This document shows, piece after piece, positions 1-10,394 of a DNA stretch of 64,000 nt (position 1 is its first letter; each line of letters opens with the position of its first letter). A program made the position numbers and the translations under genes. The notes under the pieces were generated by a model. The model saw nothing but the letters and a program-made list of their open reading frames with translations, was not told where the DNA came from and made no database searches. The stretch is from Kordiimonas lipolytica (GTDB lineage Bacteria > Pseudomonadota > Alphaproteobacteria > Sphingomonadales > Kordiimonadaceae): assembly GCF_001550065.1 (NCBI RefSeq), contig NZ_LRUB01000011.1:269141-333140 (forward strand), given 5' to 3'.

Positions 1-782
1 CGAATGCGGTCAAGGCCCGCTACATCCTTCGGCGGGTGGGCCGCGATCTCAAAAAGGGTCTCATCCTTCGCGACACGGTTGCGCGGCAGGTCGCGTTCCT
101 GTGCCTGCAGTTCCCGCCATTCGGCCAGCGCCTTGAGAATACCAAGGAAACGCGGCTTGTTGGTACGCACCTTAAGGCGCTTCCAGGCTTCTTGCGGGTC
201 AACGAAGTAAAGCTCAGGCTCGCGCAGCATGGCAGTTTCTTCATCCACCCAGGAAACCCGGTTCTCGCGCTCGAGCTCTGCTTTAAGCGTGCGGTAGATA
301 TCCCGGAGGTAGGTCACATCGCCAAGGGCGTAGTGCAGCTGCGTGTCTGTCAGGGGCCGTTTGGACCAGTCCGTATAACGCGCCGATTTATCAAGCTGCG
401 CCTTGGTGATTTTGGTCACAAGCGTCTCATAGCCGACCGAATCGCCGAAGCCGCACACCATGGCGGCGACCTGCGTGTCGAAGATTGGGGCAGGGAGTGC
501 TCCATCCATCATCTGATGGAAGATTTCCATATCCTGACGACAGGCGTGCATGACCTTTAGGACACTCTCATTGGCCAGCAGGTCCATGAGCGGCTGCAGG
601 TCAATTCCTTCCGCCAGTGGGTCAACAGCGAAGGCGCCATCGTCATCTGCAAGCTGGACAAGGCAAAGCTTGGGATAATATGTATTATCGCGAAGGAACT
701 CGGTATCTACGGTGACAAACTCAGCGGCTGCGAGGCGTTCGCAAAGACTGGCAAGTTCGTCGGTAGTGGTAATTGGTTGCAT
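1..782 (-). CDS. rnd: Ribonuclease D, C-terminus cut by window edge
   Basis: 3'-5' exoribonuclease that trims tRNA precursors in the cytoplasm. About 260 residues are visible; the family is usually about 375-390, so the HRDC part lies outside the window. DEDD exonuclease signs: FVTVDTEF (Asp26, Glu28) and HACRQDMEIF for the second acidic block, then DTQVAAMVCGFGDSVGY and a YTDWSKRPL..Q..YA.GDV block typical of RNase D (third block, with the catalytic Tyr-Asp). The start is the ATG at 780-782, giving MQPITTTDEL, just before the exonuclease domain. It diverges from aspS across 172 bases. Confidence 0.93.
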   Translation of the reverse strand, partial: MQPITTTDELASLCERLAAAEFVTVDTEFLRDNTYYPKLCLVQLADDDGAFAVDPLAEGIDLQPLMDLLANESVLKVMHACRQDMEIFHQMMDGALPAPIFDTQVAAMVCGFGDSVGYETLVTKITKAQLDKSARYTDWSKRPLTDTQLHYALGDVTYLRDIYRTLKAELERENRVSWVDEETAMLREPELYFVDPQEAWKRLKVRTNKPRFLGILKALAEWRELQAQERDLPRNRVAKDETLFEIAAHPPKDVAGLDRI

Positions 783-954
783 GTAAAATTCCGTTTCTGT
801 TTGGCGCATCTAATACACAACCAGAGGCCAATCGTCACCCTTTCTCTGCAATCCTTCGAACACGGTCTTGACATTCGCTTTCATTCATGCGCTTTTCCGG
901 GCCAAATTTGTACGTATAAATCGTACTTCGAGGCTAAAAAGAACGTAGGAAACC
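783..954. promoter_or_regulatory. Divergent rnd/aspS promoter region
   Basis: This gap must carry the promoters of both rnd and aspS. A consensus TTGACA lies at 868-873 on the + strand, but no good -10 follows at 17 bases. A TATAAA sits at 915-920 inside a small inverted repeat (GTACG 910-914, CGTAC 922-926). I cannot say which is used. Confidence 0.3.
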
Positions 955-2739
955 ATGCACGCATATCGCTCACATACTTGTAACGAGCTTCGCCACGCAA
1001 ACGTCGGCGAAACCGTCCGCCTGTCTGGCTGGGTACACCGTAAACGGGACCACGGCGGTCTTCTGTTTATTGACCTGCGCGACAATTACGGCCTGACGCA
1101 ATGTGTGTTCGATGTGGACAGCAAATGTTTTGCTGATGCCGAAGCCGTGCGTGCGGAAAGCGTAATCCGCATCGATGGCCGCGTGAAAGCCCGGACCGAA
1201 GATACTGTAAACAAGGACCTGCCAACAGGTGAGGTCGAGATTTATGTTGATGAGATGGAAGTGCTTTCTGCTGCCGGCGACCTGCCGATGCCAGTATTTG
1301 GGGATACAGAGTATCCAGAAGACATTCGACTGAAGTACCGCTTCCTGGACCTGCGCCGTGAGCGCATCCACAACAACATCATCCTGCGTTCCGACGTGAT
1401 TTCCGAACTAAGGAACCAGATGACGGGTCAGGGCTTCAAAGAGTTCCAGACACCGATCCTGACGGCATCAAGCCCAGAAGGTGCTCGTGACTTCCTGGTG
1501 CCGGCACGCCAGCATCCGGGCAAGTTTTATGCGCTGCCTCAGGCGCCACAACAGTTCAAGCAGTTGATCATGGTGTCGGGCTTTGACCGCTATTTCCAGA
1601 TCGCGCCTTGCTTCCGTGACGAAGATGCGCGCGCTGACCGTAGCCCGGGCGAGTTCTACCAGCTCGATATCGAGATGAGCTTCGTCACGCAAGACGACGT
1701 GTTCAATGCCATTGAGCCAGTGCTTGTGAATGTGTTCAAGAAGTTCTCGGACAAGAAGATCACTGAAGCGCCATTCCCGCGCATCCCGTACGCGGAATCG
1801 ATGCTGAAATATGGTAACGACAAGCCGGACCTTCGGAACCCGATCGAAATCCAGGATGTCACAGAAATTTTCCGCGACAGCGGCTTTGGTATTTTCGCCA
1901 AGATGGTCGACAGTGGCTGTGTTGTGCGCGCCATCCCAGCACCAGGGGCGGGCCTGAAATCACGCAAGTTCTTCGACAGCACCAATGACTGGGCGAAGCG
2001 TGAAGGTTTCGCAGGCCTTGGTTACATCAACATCAAGGAAGGTGTGCCAGGCGGTCCGATCGCCAAGAACCTTGGTGAGGAACGCACACAGCAGCTTATC
2101 GATCAGCTTGGACTGGGCGACAACGACGGCGTCTTTTTCGCATGTGACAAGGAAGCCGGTGCTGCCAAGCTTGCGGGTGTTGCACGGACGAAGGTTGGTG
2201 AAGACCTTGAACTGATCCCAAGTGACGAGTTCAAATTCTGCTGGATCGTCGACTATCCGATGTTCGAGTATGACGAAGAGAACAAGAAGATCGATTTCTC
2301 GCACAACCCATTCTCCATGCCTCAAGGCGGAATGGAAGCGCTTGAGGCAAAAGATCCGCTTGAGATTCTTGCGTACCAGTATGACATCGTCTGTAACGGC
2401 ATCGAGCTTTCTTCGGGCGCTATCCGGAACCACCGTCCTGACATCATGATCAAGGCGTTTGGCATCGCGGGTTATGATGAAGCAACGGTTGAGGAAGAGT
2501 TCGGCGGCATGCTGAATGCGTTTAAATACGGCGCGCCTCCACACGGTGGTCTGGCGCCAGGCGTTGACCGCATGGTGATGCTGCTGGCTGATGAGCCCAA
2601 CATTCGCGAGGTTATTCTGTTCCCGATGAACCAGAAAGCTGAAGACCTGATGATGGGCGCGCCAAGCACGGTTCATGCGAAACAGCTTCGAGAACTGCAC
2701 ATTCGGTGCGTCGAGCCGCCTAAGAAAGACGGCGAATAA
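955..2739 (+). CDS. aspS: Aspartate--tRNA ligase
   Basis: Class II aminoacyl-tRNA synthetase that charges tRNA-Asp in the cytoplasm; 594 residues, the usual bacterial length. Order: N-terminal OB fold ([22 protein letters not shown]), class II core with motif 2 ([20 protein letters not shown]), an inserted GAD domain in the middle, and motif 3 ([17 protein letters not shown]) near the C-terminus. The ATG at 955 has AGGA a few bases upstream. The extra residues in [10 protein letters not shown] are the alphaproteobacterial form. Such enzymes are often non-discriminating and work with GatCAB to make Asn-tRNA, but that is family knowledge and not shown here. A terminator follows, so it is probably transcribed alone. 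Confidence 0.97.
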   Translation: MHAYRSHTCNELRHANVGETVRLSGWVHRKRDHGGLLFIDLRDNYGLTQCVFDVDSKCFADAEAVRAESVIRIDGRVKARTEDTVNKDLPTGEVEIYVDEMEVLSAAGDLPMPVFGDTEYPEDIRLKYRFLDLRRERIHNNIILRSDVISELRNQMTGQGFKEFQTPILTASSPEGARDFLVPARQHPGKFYALPQAPQQFKQLIMVSGFDRYFQIAPCFRDEDARADRSPGEFYQLDIEMSFVTQDDVFNAIEPVLVNVFKKFSDKKITEAPFPRIPYAESMLKYGNDKPDLRNPIEIQDVTEIFRDSGFGIFAKMVDSGCVVRAIPAPGAGLKSRKFFDSTNDWAKREGFAGLGYINIKEGVPGGPIAKNLGEERTQQLIDQLGLGDNDGVFFACDKEAGAAKLAGVARTKVGEDLELIPSDEFKFCWIVDYPMFEYDEENKKIDFSHNPFSMPQGGMEALEAKDPLEILAYQYDIVCNGIELSSGAIRNHRPDIMIKAFGIAGYDEATVEEEFGGMLNAFKYGAPPHGGLAPGVDRMVMLLADEPNIREVILFPMNQKAEDLMMGAPSTVHAKQLRELHIRCVEPPKKDGE

Positions 2740-2749
2740 GATTTGAAAG

Positions 2750-2773
2750 ATGGGGCCCTCGAGGCCCCATTTT
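2750..2773 (+). terminator. Rho-independent terminator after aspS
   Basis: Perfect 8-bp stem ATGGGGCC (2750-2757) / GGCCCCAT (2763-2770) with a 5-base loop, running into TTTT. It lies 11 bases after the aspS stop. Confidence 0.75.
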
Positions 2774-2832
2774 GACTAGTGCCAATGTTGATGCCATTGG
2801 TTAGATATGACCGATAAAAGCGAGACCGGTTG

Positions 2833-4380
2833 ATGAATGAAAACATTCTGATCATTGATTTCGGTTCACAGGTCACCCAACTGATCGCACGGCGCGTGCG
2901 TGAGGCGGGTGTTTACTGTGAAATCGTTCCCTTCAACAAAGCCGACGAAGTGCTGGACACTTTTGGTGCCGCGGGCGTTATCCTGTCGGGCGGACCGGCC
3001 AGCGTGACCCACGCCGATACGCCGCGGGCGCCTGAGCGCGTGTTCACCATGGGTATTCCGGTTCTGGGCATCTGTTATGGCCAGCAAACGATGGTTTCTC
3101 AGATGGGCGGCAACGTGACCACTTCAGACCATCAGGAGTTCGGCCGTGCGTTCGTGGACGTTAAGGAGAGCTGCGCGTTGTTCGAAGGTGTCTGGAACGT
3201 GGGCGACCGCGAGCAGGTTTGGATGAGCCACGGCGATCATGTAGACCGCTTGCCGGAAGGCTTTAAGGTTGTCGCAACGTCCGAGGGCGCACCATTTGCC
3301 GCCATCGCAAACGAAGACAAGCGTTTCTATGCGGTTCAGTTCCACCCTGAAGTGGTGCACACACCGCACGGCGCCCAGCTCCTTGGCAACTTTGTCACCA
3401 AGATTTGTGGCTGCAAGGGCGACTGGACAATGGCCAGCTTCCGCGAGACCAAGATCAAGGAAATCCGCGAGCAGGTGGGCGACAAGCGGGTCATCTGTGG
3501 CCTGTCCGGCGGCGTAGACAGCTCTGTTGTTGCTGTCCTGATCCATGAAGCCATTGGCGACCAGCTGACATGTGTTTATGTGGACCATGGCCTGATGCGT
3601 CAGGGCGAGAGCGAGCAGGTGGTGAGCCTGTTCCGCGAGCACTATAACATCAACCTGGTGCACCGCGATGCAAGTGACTTGTTCCTGGGTGCGCTGGCTG
3701 GCGTGACCGATCCGGAAGTGAAGCGCAAAACCATCGGCAAGCTCTTTATTGACGTGTTCGAGGAAGAGGCCAAGGCAGTTGGCGGGGCAGACTTCCTGGC
3801 GCAGGGCACACTGTATCCTGACGTGATCGAGTCCGTTTCCTTCATCGGTGGCCCATCTGTGACCATCAAATCGCACCATAATGTTGGTGGCCTGCCAGAG
3901 CGCATGAACATGGGGCTGGTTGAGCCCCTCCGTGAGCTCTTTAAGGACGAAGTTCGGGCGCTAGGCCGCGAGCTCGGCCTGCACGAAGACTTTGTTGGGC
4001 GCCATCCATTCCCAGGGCCAGGCCTCGCGATCCGTATTCCGGGTGAGATTACCCGTGAAAAGGCGGATATCCTGCGGAAAGCCGATGCGATCTATCTTGA
4101 GGAAATTCGCAATGCTGGCCTCTATGACAGCATCTGGCAGGCATTTGCCGTGCTTCTGCCGGTCAAGACCGTTGGCGTTATGGGCGACGCGCGCACTTAC
4201 GACCATGTCTGTGCAATCCGCGCAGTGAACTCGACGGACGGCATGACGGCGGACTATTACCCGTTCCCGCATGAATTCCTTGGCCGTGTGGCGACGCGGA
4301 TCATTAACGAAGTGCGCGGCATCAACCGAGTGGTCTATGATGTGACATCGAAGCCTCCGGGAACCATTGAGTGGGAATAG
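2833..4380 (+). CDS. guaA: GMP synthase (glutamine-hydrolysing)
   Basis: Last step of GMP synthesis: XMP + Gln + ATP to GMP. 515 residues. N-terminal class I glutamine amidotransferase: oxyanion strand VILSGGP, nucleophile Cys81 in LGICYGQQ, His-Glu pair in QFHPEV. Then the ATP-pyrophosphatase P-loop [10 protein letters not shown], and a C-terminal dimerisation domain ending PGTIEWE, the hallmark C-terminus. A TTG lies directly before the ATG at 2833; the ATG is the normal start ([13 protein letters not shown]). Transcribed alone between two terminators. Confidence 0.97.
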   Translation: MNENILIIDFGSQVTQLIARRVREAGVYCEIVPFNKADEVLDTFGAAGVILSGGPASVTHADTPRAPERVFTMGIPVLGICYGQQTMVSQMGGNVTTSDHQEFGRAFVDVKESCALFEGVWNVGDREQVWMSHGDHVDRLPEGFKVVATSEGAPFAAIANEDKRFYAVQFHPEVVHTPHGAQLLGNFVTKICGCKGDWTMASFRETKIKEIREQVGDKRVICGLSGGVDSSVVAVLIHEAIGDQLTCVYVDHGLMRQGESEQVVSLFREHYNINLVHRDASDLFLGALAGVTDPEVKRKTIGKLFIDVFEEEAKAVGGADFLAQGTLYPDVIESVSFIGGPSVTIKSHHNVGGLPERMNMGLVEPLRELFKDEVRALGRELGLHEDFVGRHPFPGPGLAIRIPGEITREKADILRKADAIYLEEIRNAGLYDSIWQAFAVLLPVKTVGVMGDARTYDHVCAIRAVNSTDGMTADYYPFPHEFLGRVATRIINEVRGINRVVYDVTSKPPGTIEWE

Positions 4381-4399
4381 GGCTTAGGCCAATAATTTT

Positions 4400-4436
4400 A
4401 TGACCTATCGGGTGCCCCCGGTAGGTCATTTCTTTT
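4400..4436 (+). terminator. Rho-independent terminator after guaA
   Basis: 13-bp stem with one G-T pair (4400-4412 / 4417-4429), loop TGCC, then TTTCTTTT. Strong and unambiguous. Confidence 0.85.
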
Positions 4437-4486
4437 AAGGCAATGAGCGCCGCTGGCCATGAAAATGATTGCGTTTCAGCACAAGA

Positions 4487-5521
4487 CTAATTTCTTTCCC
4501 GTATCCGCTTTCTGACGGCCTTTAGGGGCTGTTCGATCAGGTATACCATGCTGGCGGAAACAAGTACCGCTGCGATATATATAATTAGCATGCTCCCGAC
4601 ATCGCTTTTTATGAGAGACAAGCCGGTTGCCGTCAGCAGGATCGCAACTTGCCAGTGAACTAGAAAGAGGGGGTAGGATATGTCGCCTAGCCATGTGCTC
4701 CAGCGGCCAAGCTGGGTGTCTGCGACAGAATAGAGAAATACAGCAACACTGATGCTTTCGCTGTAATGAAGGAACATCAAGAGGGTTTCGGACGTTAAGA
4801 CTGAGCGCCAGGGAACAATCGGGAGGGTCACGCAGCATAGAAATGCAAAATCTCCCCAGATTTTTGACGGCGTCGTTTTCCGTCGTTTCCCTAGAAAATA
4901 TGTGGCTGCGCCGAGGGCGAAACACAGGGAAACACCGAATACGCTGTTGTATATTAGATCACCAGGTGACAACGACGGGTTTGCTATACCCAGAAGATAT
5001 GCACCACACACCAGACACGTCAGAATCGATAGTTTGAGCCACTTGATGGTTATTTGTTCGGACCGGGCCCCAACAAAGAACAAGAAGATATAAAAATATA
5101 TCTCGATGGCTGTGCTCCAGGCTGGTGGTGCAAATCGGATGGGACTGGATACAGGGATGCCCAAGTGCAGCCCCATAATAGAAATATTCGTAAGGACCCA
5201 CCCCATTTCGGTTTCAGGGTCGGGCAATCGGATCACATTATTCCAGTAGGCCGCTTGATCAGCTGCCAGCCACGCGAGAACAGCTCCAAGGCCAGCTGCC
5301 ACGAAATAGGTGGGATAAAGACGCCAGAAGCGGTTCACGAAAAAATCTCGCATCGGACTGGATTTCGCGTAATAGCGTTCGTTCAGGACCTTGGTGATCA
5401 GATAGCCCGAAAGGGTATAAAAACCGAATACAGCAAAAGGACCAGCGTTCGGAAAATAGTAGCTCCCAGTGTGGAAAAGGACCACATAGGAAGCCAATAT
5501 GAAGCGGAGCAGATACTGCAT
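4487..5521 (-). CDS. Acyltransferase 3 family membrane protein (OafA/YrhL-like)
   Basis: Polytopic inner-membrane enzyme that would transfer an acyl (often acetyl) group to a surface sugar or lipid; substrate unknown. 344 residues with about ten hydrophobic segments. Family signs: early VVLFHTG (catalytic His), FGFYTLSGYLI, and NRFWRLYPTYFV with the conserved Arg. The usual LDGLRA opening is absent; the protein begins straight in the first membrane segment (MQYLLRFILASYVVLFH). The start has AGGA 4 bases upstream. It sits alone, opposite in strand to guaA and panB, with no glycan genes nearby. Parts are more AT-rich than neighbours (28 of 60 G/C at 4921-4980), which could mean it was acquired separately. 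Confidence 0.85.
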   Translation of the reverse strand: MQYLLRFILASYVVLFHTGSYYFPNAGPFAVFGFYTLSGYLITKVLNERYYAKSSPMRDFFVNRFWRLYPTYFVAAGLGAVLAWLAADQAAYWNNVIRLPDPETEMGWVLTNISIMGLHLGIPVSSPIRFAPPAWSTAIEIYFYIFLFFVGARSEQITIKWLKLSILTCLVCGAYLLGIANPSLSPGDLIYNSVFGVSLCFALGAATYFLGKRRKTTPSKIWGDFAFLCCVTLPIVPWRSVLTSETLLMFLHYSESISVAVFLYSVADTQLGRWSTWLGDISYPLFLVHWQVAILLTATGLSLIKSDVGSMLIIYIAAVLVSASMVYLIEQPLKAVRKRIRERN

Positions 5522-5692
5522 TTCCTGTTTGATCCGGAATTAATGAACAGGCTGAACTTGCTAATCGTTTAGGCGGCCAGAATGAACTTTATGACAGGAA
5601 CCGGGGCGCGGGCATACCCTCAAAATTCTCTGATTCTGAATTTAGGTACCTGCCAGACCGGCGGGAAGAAAGCGTGTTTCTCAATTTATGGG

Positions 5693-5721
5693 TTGGTTTC
5701 TGGGCGTGTGAGCACTAGATA
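5693..5721 (+). promoter_or_regulatory. Possible panB promoter
   Basis: TTGGTT (5693-5698), 17-base spacer, TAGATA (5716-5721), 35 bases before the panB start. Read by eye only. Confidence 0.3.
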
Positions 5722-5756
5722 TAGCTCCAAACATTGGCACCGAACAGGAGGCATCC

Positions 5757-6608
5757 ATGTCGACCACCAGTAAAGAAGTCACTGTCGACGCGCGCCCAAA
5801 GCGCCAGCAGACCGCGAAGAATATCGCCGCGCGCAAAGGCGACACGCCAATTGTATGCCTGACAGCCTATATTACGCCAATGGCGGCTCGGCTTGATCAG
5901 CACTGCGATTTGCTGCTGGTTGGCGACAGCGTGGGCATGGTGCTTTACGGCCTAGATAGTACGCTTGGCGTGGACCTTGAGATGATGATCCGTCATGGTC
6001 GCGCCGTGTGCCGCGGCGCCAAACAGGCGCTGGTGGTGATCGACATGCCATTCGGATCCTATGAGGAATCGAAAGAACTGGCTTTTCGGAATGCGGCCCG
6101 CGTTCTGTCAGAAACCGGGGCAGGGGCAGTCAAGCTGGAGGGCGGCGTTGAAATGTCAGAAACCGTTCGATTCCTGTCTCGTCGTGGCATCCCGGTGCTT
6201 GGCCACGTTGGCTTGATGCCGCAGTCTGTGCATGCACATGGCGGCTATGGTGCCCGCGGACGTAGCGTTGATGAATGGGGCCCTATTATCGAGGATGCCA
6301 AGGCCATCGCGGAGGCAGGCGCTTTCGCTGTGGTTCTTGAAGGCGTGGCAGAGCCGCTTGCACGTAAGGTAACGGAAGAGGTTTCTGTTCCAGTGATCGG
6401 CATCGGGGCATCCAATGCCTGCGATGGCCAGATTTTGGTGACGGAAGACATGTTGGGGCTCTTTGCCATCAATCCAAAGTTTGTGAAGCGATTCGCGGAA
6501 ATTGGACGGGATATCGAAGGGGCAATCGCTGAATACGCCGATGAAGTGCGCAACCGCACCTTCCCGGGCGAAGAACATACCTACAAGATGCGCGGCGCGA
6601 ACAGCTGA
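5757..6608 (+). CDS. panB: 3-methyl-2-oxobutanoate hydroxymethyltransferase
   Basis: First committed step of pantothenate synthesis: 5,10-methylene-THF + 3-methyl-2-oxobutanoate to ketopantoate, in the cytoplasm. 283 residues. Mg-binding acids are in [20 protein letters not shown] and GAVKLEGG; the catalytic Glu is in FAVVLEGV; the C-terminal [15 protein letters not shown] block is intact. The start ATG has a perfect AGGAGG 6 bases upstream. The usual partner panC is not in the window, so pantothenate genes are dispersed here. The N-terminal ~20 residues (Ser/Thr/Lys-rich) precede the barrel. Confidence 0.96.
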   Translation: MSTTSKEVTVDARPKRQQTAKNIAARKGDTPIVCLTAYITPMAARLDQHCDLLLVGDSVGMVLYGLDSTLGVDLEMMIRHGRAVCRGAKQALVVIDMPFGSYEESKELAFRNAARVLSETGAGAVKLEGGVEMSETVRFLSRRGIPVLGHVGLMPQSVHAHGGYGARGRSVDEWGPIIEDAKAIAEAGAFAVVLEGVAEPLARKVTEEVSVPVIGIGASNACDGQILVTEDMLGLFAINPKFVKRFAEIGRDIEGAIAEYADEVRNRTFPGEEHTYKMRGANS

Positions 6609-6704
6609 CCGGGTGAAACCAGCAGCTATCTGCCGAAAAATAACCACAATCCGCTGTTCATTAGCGAAGAAGCGTCTTTGAGGCCATCAAGGGCGTTTCT
6701 TGGT

Positions 6705-6733
6705 TTGCGTCCATGGGGCGCTTTGGCTATGGT
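6705..6733 (+). promoter_or_regulatory. Possible promoter of the yfgM-like/bamB/der cluster
   Basis: TTGCGT (6705-6710), 17-base spacer, TATGGT (6728-6733), 86 bases before the first gene. Matches are moderate. Confidence 0.3.
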
Positions 6734-6819
6734 AGCGGCCAATTATCGGGCCTTGCCCAAAAAATGGATTAAACCGAGCTGTCCCGAGTTGTTGGATGGC
6801 CTTGTCTGGGGAGTTTGGC

Positions 6820-7569
6820 GTGTCGGACATTAATTCCGATCTGATCGCACAGGAAGTTGACGACGAAGTCCGTCGTGAGCGAATGAACCTTCTTTGGAAG
6901 AACTACGGTAAATATGTTATCGGCGCAGCCGTTGGCATTGTATTGGTTGTTGCCGGCCGCGAAATCTATAATTGGCGGGTTTCCTCCATTGAGAGTCAGC
7001 ATTCTGAAGCTTTCCAGGCTGCGATGGAAGCTTCCGAGGTTGAAGGTGCCGATGCGGTTGCAATCTGGCGCGAAGCAATGCCGAAACTTGGCGGCGGCTA
7101 TGTAGCTCTTGCGCAACTGCGCCAGGCCGCAGCGCTCGTTGATGGTGGCGACGCTTCAGGCGCTATTGCCACATATGATGCACTGGCAGCCAGCGATACA
7201 GGCTCTGCTGCACTTCGTGAACTTGCGACGTTGAAGTCTGCTATGTTGATGATTGGCCAGAATGATCTGGACGCCGCACGCGGCAAGCTGGCGACCATCG
7301 CTGTAAAAGGCAGGGCATGGTATTTCTCTGCCCAGGAACAGTTGGCACTCATTGACCTGCAGCAGGGTGACAATGACAGCGCGCTGGTTAAATTCACTCT
7401 CCTCGCAGATGACGCAGAGACGCCACGCACCATTCAGGCCAGAGCTAGCCAGTTCCGTACATTCATCGAGGCCCAGCAGTTTGCAGCTGCTGCAACCTCA
7501 GCCGATACAGAGACTGCACCAGAGGCAGAAGAGGCAGAAAACACAGCCAGCGAGGGAGATAGCCAGTGA
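6820..7569 (+). CDS. Membrane-anchored tetratricopeptide protein (YfgM-like)
   Basis: Probable inner-membrane chaperone or assembly partner; in other proteobacteria the homologue sits beside bamB and binds the SecYEG/PpiD periplasmic exit site. Here: a short cytoplasmic N-terminus (DEVRRERMNLLWKNYGKY), one membrane helix (VIGAAVGIVLVVAG), then an all-helical TPR-like periplasmic part and an acidic Glu/Ala-rich tail. I chose the GTG at 6820 because GGGGAG lies 6 bases upstream; the in-frame ATG at 6796 would add 8 residues without a good ribosome site. Its stop overlaps the bamB start by 4 bases (GTGA), so the two are translationally coupled. Confidence 0.85.
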   Translation: MSDINSDLIAQEVDDEVRRERMNLLWKNYGKYVIGAAVGIVLVVAGREIYNWRVSSIESQHSEAFQAAMEASEVEGADAVAIWREAMPKLGGGYVALAQLRQAAALVDGGDASGAIATYDALAASDTGSAALRELATLKSAMLMIGQNDLDAARGKLATIAVKGRAWYFSAQEQLALIDLQQGDNDSALVKFTLLADDAETPRTIQARASQFRTFIEAQQFAAAATSADTETAPEAEEAENTASEGDSQ

Positions 7570-8912
7570 GCACACCGGCGCGTGTAATTATCAAGTCAGG
7601 CCTGATCCTGACCACAGCTTTCGCTTTGTCTGCTTGCAGCTGGTTCAAGAGCGAGAAACCCAAACAAAAGTATGATGACGAGGGTAGGGAGCGTATTGCC
7701 ATTCTTACGTCGACCCAAACCCTGGATGCTGATTCTGCGATTAGTGGACTGCCCGTCGTACTGCCTCGACCCTATGCCAACAGCAACTGGGCTGTTGAAG
7801 GCGGTAACCCAAGCCACACGCCGCAACATGTTTCATTGGGTGACAGCCTTTCATTGGCATGGCGCCGTGATATCGGCCCCGGTAACGAGAAGTACCGCCG
7901 TATGGTGACCGGCCCGGTTGCTGCCGACGGTAAAGTTTTCGCCGTCGACGTTAAAGGCGATGTTACCGCTGTTTCACTATCGGACGGACGGACACTTTGG
8001 AAAACAGAGATTGGTACCGACGAAGAGCGCAGCAAAGTCGGTTTTGGTGGCGGCGTTGCCTACGCAGGTGGCGCGCTGTATGTGACATCGGGTCACGGCA
8101 TTGTTGTGGCGCTTGACGCATCCAATGGCCGTGAACTTTGGCGCTATAGCGGCTTGGTACCGTTTCGCGGCGCACCGACCGCAGGGGGTGGCCGCGTATA
8201 TGCTGTGACACATGATAACCAGATGCTGGCACTGGACGCTGATGACGGCAGTCTTGTTTGGGACCAGGTTGGTATTGCGGAAAGCGCCGGTATGCTTGGC
8301 TCTGCCTCTCCCGCCTTTGATGGCGCGACGGTTGTAATGGCGCTGTCTTCGGGAGAGCTGATCGCACTCAGGGGCGGGAACGGAAGGATTTTGTGGCAGG
8401 ATGCCCTGTCTTCCTCTCGTCGTCTTACGCCGCTGGCAACGCTTGCCGATATCGACGGCAACCCGGTGATCGACCGCGGCAAGGTATATGCGCTCAGTCA
8501 TGCCGGTAGTATGGTAGCCATTGACATGCGGACCGGTGAACGTTCCTGGGAAGCGGATGTGGCGGGCGTCAACATGCCCATTATTGCAGGTAACTTCGGC
8601 TTCCTTGTCACGATTGACGGGCAGGTAATCTGTGTTGCCCTCGGGGATGGTCGTATCCGTTGGGTTACCCAGATGCAGCGCTTCCAGGACCAGGAAAAAC
8701 GTCGCGATTTGATCAAATGGAATGGCCCTGTGCTCGCTGGCGACCGATTGTTGGTGACAAGTTCGCACGGCTATGCCATGAGCGTGTCGCCATATACTGG
8801 CGAAGTCCTGAGCGGCATCAAGCTGCCCGCCGGGTCCTCAACACCGCCAATCGTTGTGGACGGTACCTTTATTGTGCTGACAGACGCTGGCGAACTGGTG
8901 GCCTATCGTTGA
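7566..8912 (+). CDS. bamB: Outer membrane assembly lipoprotein BamB
   Basis: Lipoprotein of the BAM complex that inserts beta-barrel proteins into the outer membrane. 448 residues: lipobox LSAC with Cys about 24 residues in (FALSACSW), then an eight-bladed PQQ-like beta-propeller with repeated GxVxAxDxxxGxxxW blades (for example VVALDASNGRELWRY and MLALDADDGSLVWDQ). It is about 50 residues longer than the E. coli protein, mostly before the first blade. GTG start, overlapping the preceding gene by 4 bases. The order yfgM-like, bamB, der is a widely conserved cluster and supports all three calls. Confidence 0.94.
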   Translation: MSTPARVIIKSGLILTTAFALSACSWFKSEKPKQKYDDEGRERIAILTSTQTLDADSAISGLPVVLPRPYANSNWAVEGGNPSHTPQHVSLGDSLSLAWRRDIGPGNEKYRRMVTGPVAADGKVFAVDVKGDVTAVSLSDGRTLWKTEIGTDEERSKVGFGGGVAYAGGALYVTSGHGIVVALDASNGRELWRYSGLVPFRGAPTAGGGRVYAVTHDNQMLALDADDGSLVWDQVGIAESAGMLGSASPAFDGATVVMALSSGELIALRGGNGRILWQDALSSSRRLTPLATLADIDGNPVIDRGKVYALSHAGSMVAIDMRTGERSWEADVAGVNMPIIAGNFGFLVTIDGQVICVALGDGRIRWVTQMQRFQDQEKRRDLIKWNGPVLAGDRLLVTSSHGYAMSVSPYTGEVLSGIKLPAGSSTPPIVVDGTFIVLTDAGELVAYR

Positions 8913-8923
8913 TAGGCCACTTC
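8898..8923 (+). other. Hairpin across the bamB stop codon
   Basis: Perfect 10-bp stem GTGGCCTATC (8898-8907) / GATAGGCCAC (8911-8920), loop GTT, followed only by TTC. The TGA stop (8910-8912) lies at the loop edge. The T-run is too short for a confident terminator; it may modulate read-through from bamB into der or stabilise the 3' end. Confidence 0.35.
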
Positions 8924-8942
8924 TAACAGAAGTTAAAAGACC

Positions 8943-10394
8943 ATGACCTTCACAATTGCCGTTGTTGGACGCCCCAACGTGGGCAAATCGACGCTGTTCA
9001 ACCGATTGGTTGGCAAGAAGATTGCTATCGTTGACGATACGCCGGGCGTTACGCGCGACCGCCGCGAAGCGCAAGGCTCCATTGCTGATCTTGAGTTCAC
9101 AGTGTTTGACACGGCCGGGCTTGAAGAAGGTGAACCAGGATCGTTGTCTGACCGGATGCGCCGCCAGACCGAACGCGCGCTCAAGGAAGCCGACATCGCG
9201 CTGATGCTATATGATGCCCGCGCGGGCGTTACTCCAATGGATGAGCATTTTGCCCAGTGGCTTCGACGCGGTGACAAGCCTGTAATTCTTGTTGCAAACA
9301 AGTGCGAAGGCAACGCTGTTGTTGACGGTATCTATGAGGCCTACACCTTGGGCCTTGGCGAACCGATTGGCCTGTCTGCGGAACACGGCGAAGGGCTTGC
9401 GGAATTGTATCGCGCCATTGTTGACAGCCTCAAGGAGGTTGGCATTGATCCTTATGAGGATGAGGCAGACGCAGACCACGCGCAGGAAGCTCATGATGTC
9501 GACCTTGGCCCTTCCGAAGGCGACCTGGAGTATGAATTCGTCGACCGCGAGGCGGAAAGCGAGGAAGAGCGTCCGCTGAGGCTTGCGATTGTTGGGCGAC
9601 CGAACGCAGGCAAGTCCACGCTGATCAATGAGCTTGTCGGTGAAGACCGTCTGATTACCGGCCCCGAAGCCGGCCTGACGCGCGATTCCATTGCCGTTGA
9701 CTGGGAATGGGAAGGCATGCCTGTTAAGCTTTTCGATACGGCTGGCCTCAGGAGGCGCGCACGCATCACCGAGAAGCTCGAAAAGCTCTCGGTTGGCGAC
9801 ACTCTAAGGGCCGTACAGTTCGCTGAAGTTGTCGTGCTGCTCTTGGATGCCGAACAAGGCATTGAAAAACAAGACCTGAAAATTGCAGAGCGCGTAGTGA
9901 ATGAGGGTAGGGCTCTTGTTATTGCCCTCAATAAATGGGACGCGGTTGACGACCGGCTGGGTTCCCAACGCCAGCTGATGGATGCATTGACCCGCAGCCT
10001 GCCGCAGCTCAAGGGCGTGAAAGTGGTGAAATTCTCGGCTCTTACCGGCAAGGGGATTCAGCACTTGATGCCTGCTGTTGAGGAAGCCTACGAGGTTTGG
10101 AATGCACGTGTACCAACGTCCGCTTTCAACCAGTGGCTGGCTGACACGCTTGAAAAACATCCCGCACCATCTGTCGCAGGCCGCCGCATCAAAATCCGCT
10201 ACGGCGCGCAGATCAAGACACGCCCACCAACCTTCCTGATGTTCTGCAATCGTCCTGACGATTTGCCGGATAGTTATAAGCGGTATCTGGAAAATGAATT
10301 GCGTCGCGACTTCAATTTGCCTGGGACGCCGATCAGGATCATCATGAAAAAGGGTGCCAACCCATACGAGGGGCGTCGGCGGAAGCGCCAGTAG
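8943..10394 (+). CDS. der: Ribosome biogenesis GTPase Der (EngA)
   Basis: Essential GTPase for 50S maturation. 483 residues with two tandem G domains: G1 of the first is GRPNVGKST (near residue 8), of the second GRPNAGKST (near 220), with G3 DTAGLEEG and DTAGLRRR, and G4 NKCE and NKWD. An acidic linker of about 45 residues joins the domains. The C-terminus is the KH-like domain (RRIKIRYGAQIKTRPPTF, then GTPIRI). 30 bases after bamB; ATG with weak SD (AGTTAAAAG). Confidence 0.97.
   Translation: MTFTIAVVGRPNVGKSTLFNRLVGKKIAIVDDTPGVTRDRREAQGSIADLEFTVFDTAGLEEGEPGSLSDRMRRQTERALKEADIALMLYDARAGVTPMDEHFAQWLRRGDKPVILVANKCEGNAVVDGIYEAYTLGLGEPIGLSAEHGEGLAELYRAIVDSLKEVGIDPYEDEADADHAQEAHDVDLGPSEGDLEYEFVDREAESEEERPLRLAIVGRPNAGKSTLINELVGEDRLITGPEAGLTRDSIAVDWEWEGMPVKLFDTAGLRRRARITEKLEKLSVGDTLRAVQFAEVVVLLLDAEQGIEKQDLKIAERVVNEGRALVIALNKWDAVDDRLGSQRQLMDALTRSLPQLKGVKVVKFSALTGKGIQHLMPAVEEAYEVWNARVPTSAFNQWLADTLEKHPAPSVAGRRIKIRYGAQIKTRPPTFLMFCNRPDDLPDSYKRYLENELRRDFNLPGTPIRIIMKKGANPYEGRRRKRQ

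Noticed and set aside
36..560. Long + strand open frame of 174 codons
   Set aside because: It lies antisense to rnd, whose conserved DEDD motifs are clear on the - strand; no family pattern or ribosome site on the + strand.
5054..5572. 172-codon + strand frame
   Set aside because: Antisense shadow of the acyltransferase gene; the translation has no recognisable domain.
5582..5773. Possible small gene between the acyltransferase and panB
   Set aside because: No ribosome site, overlaps the panB start, and the translation looks random.
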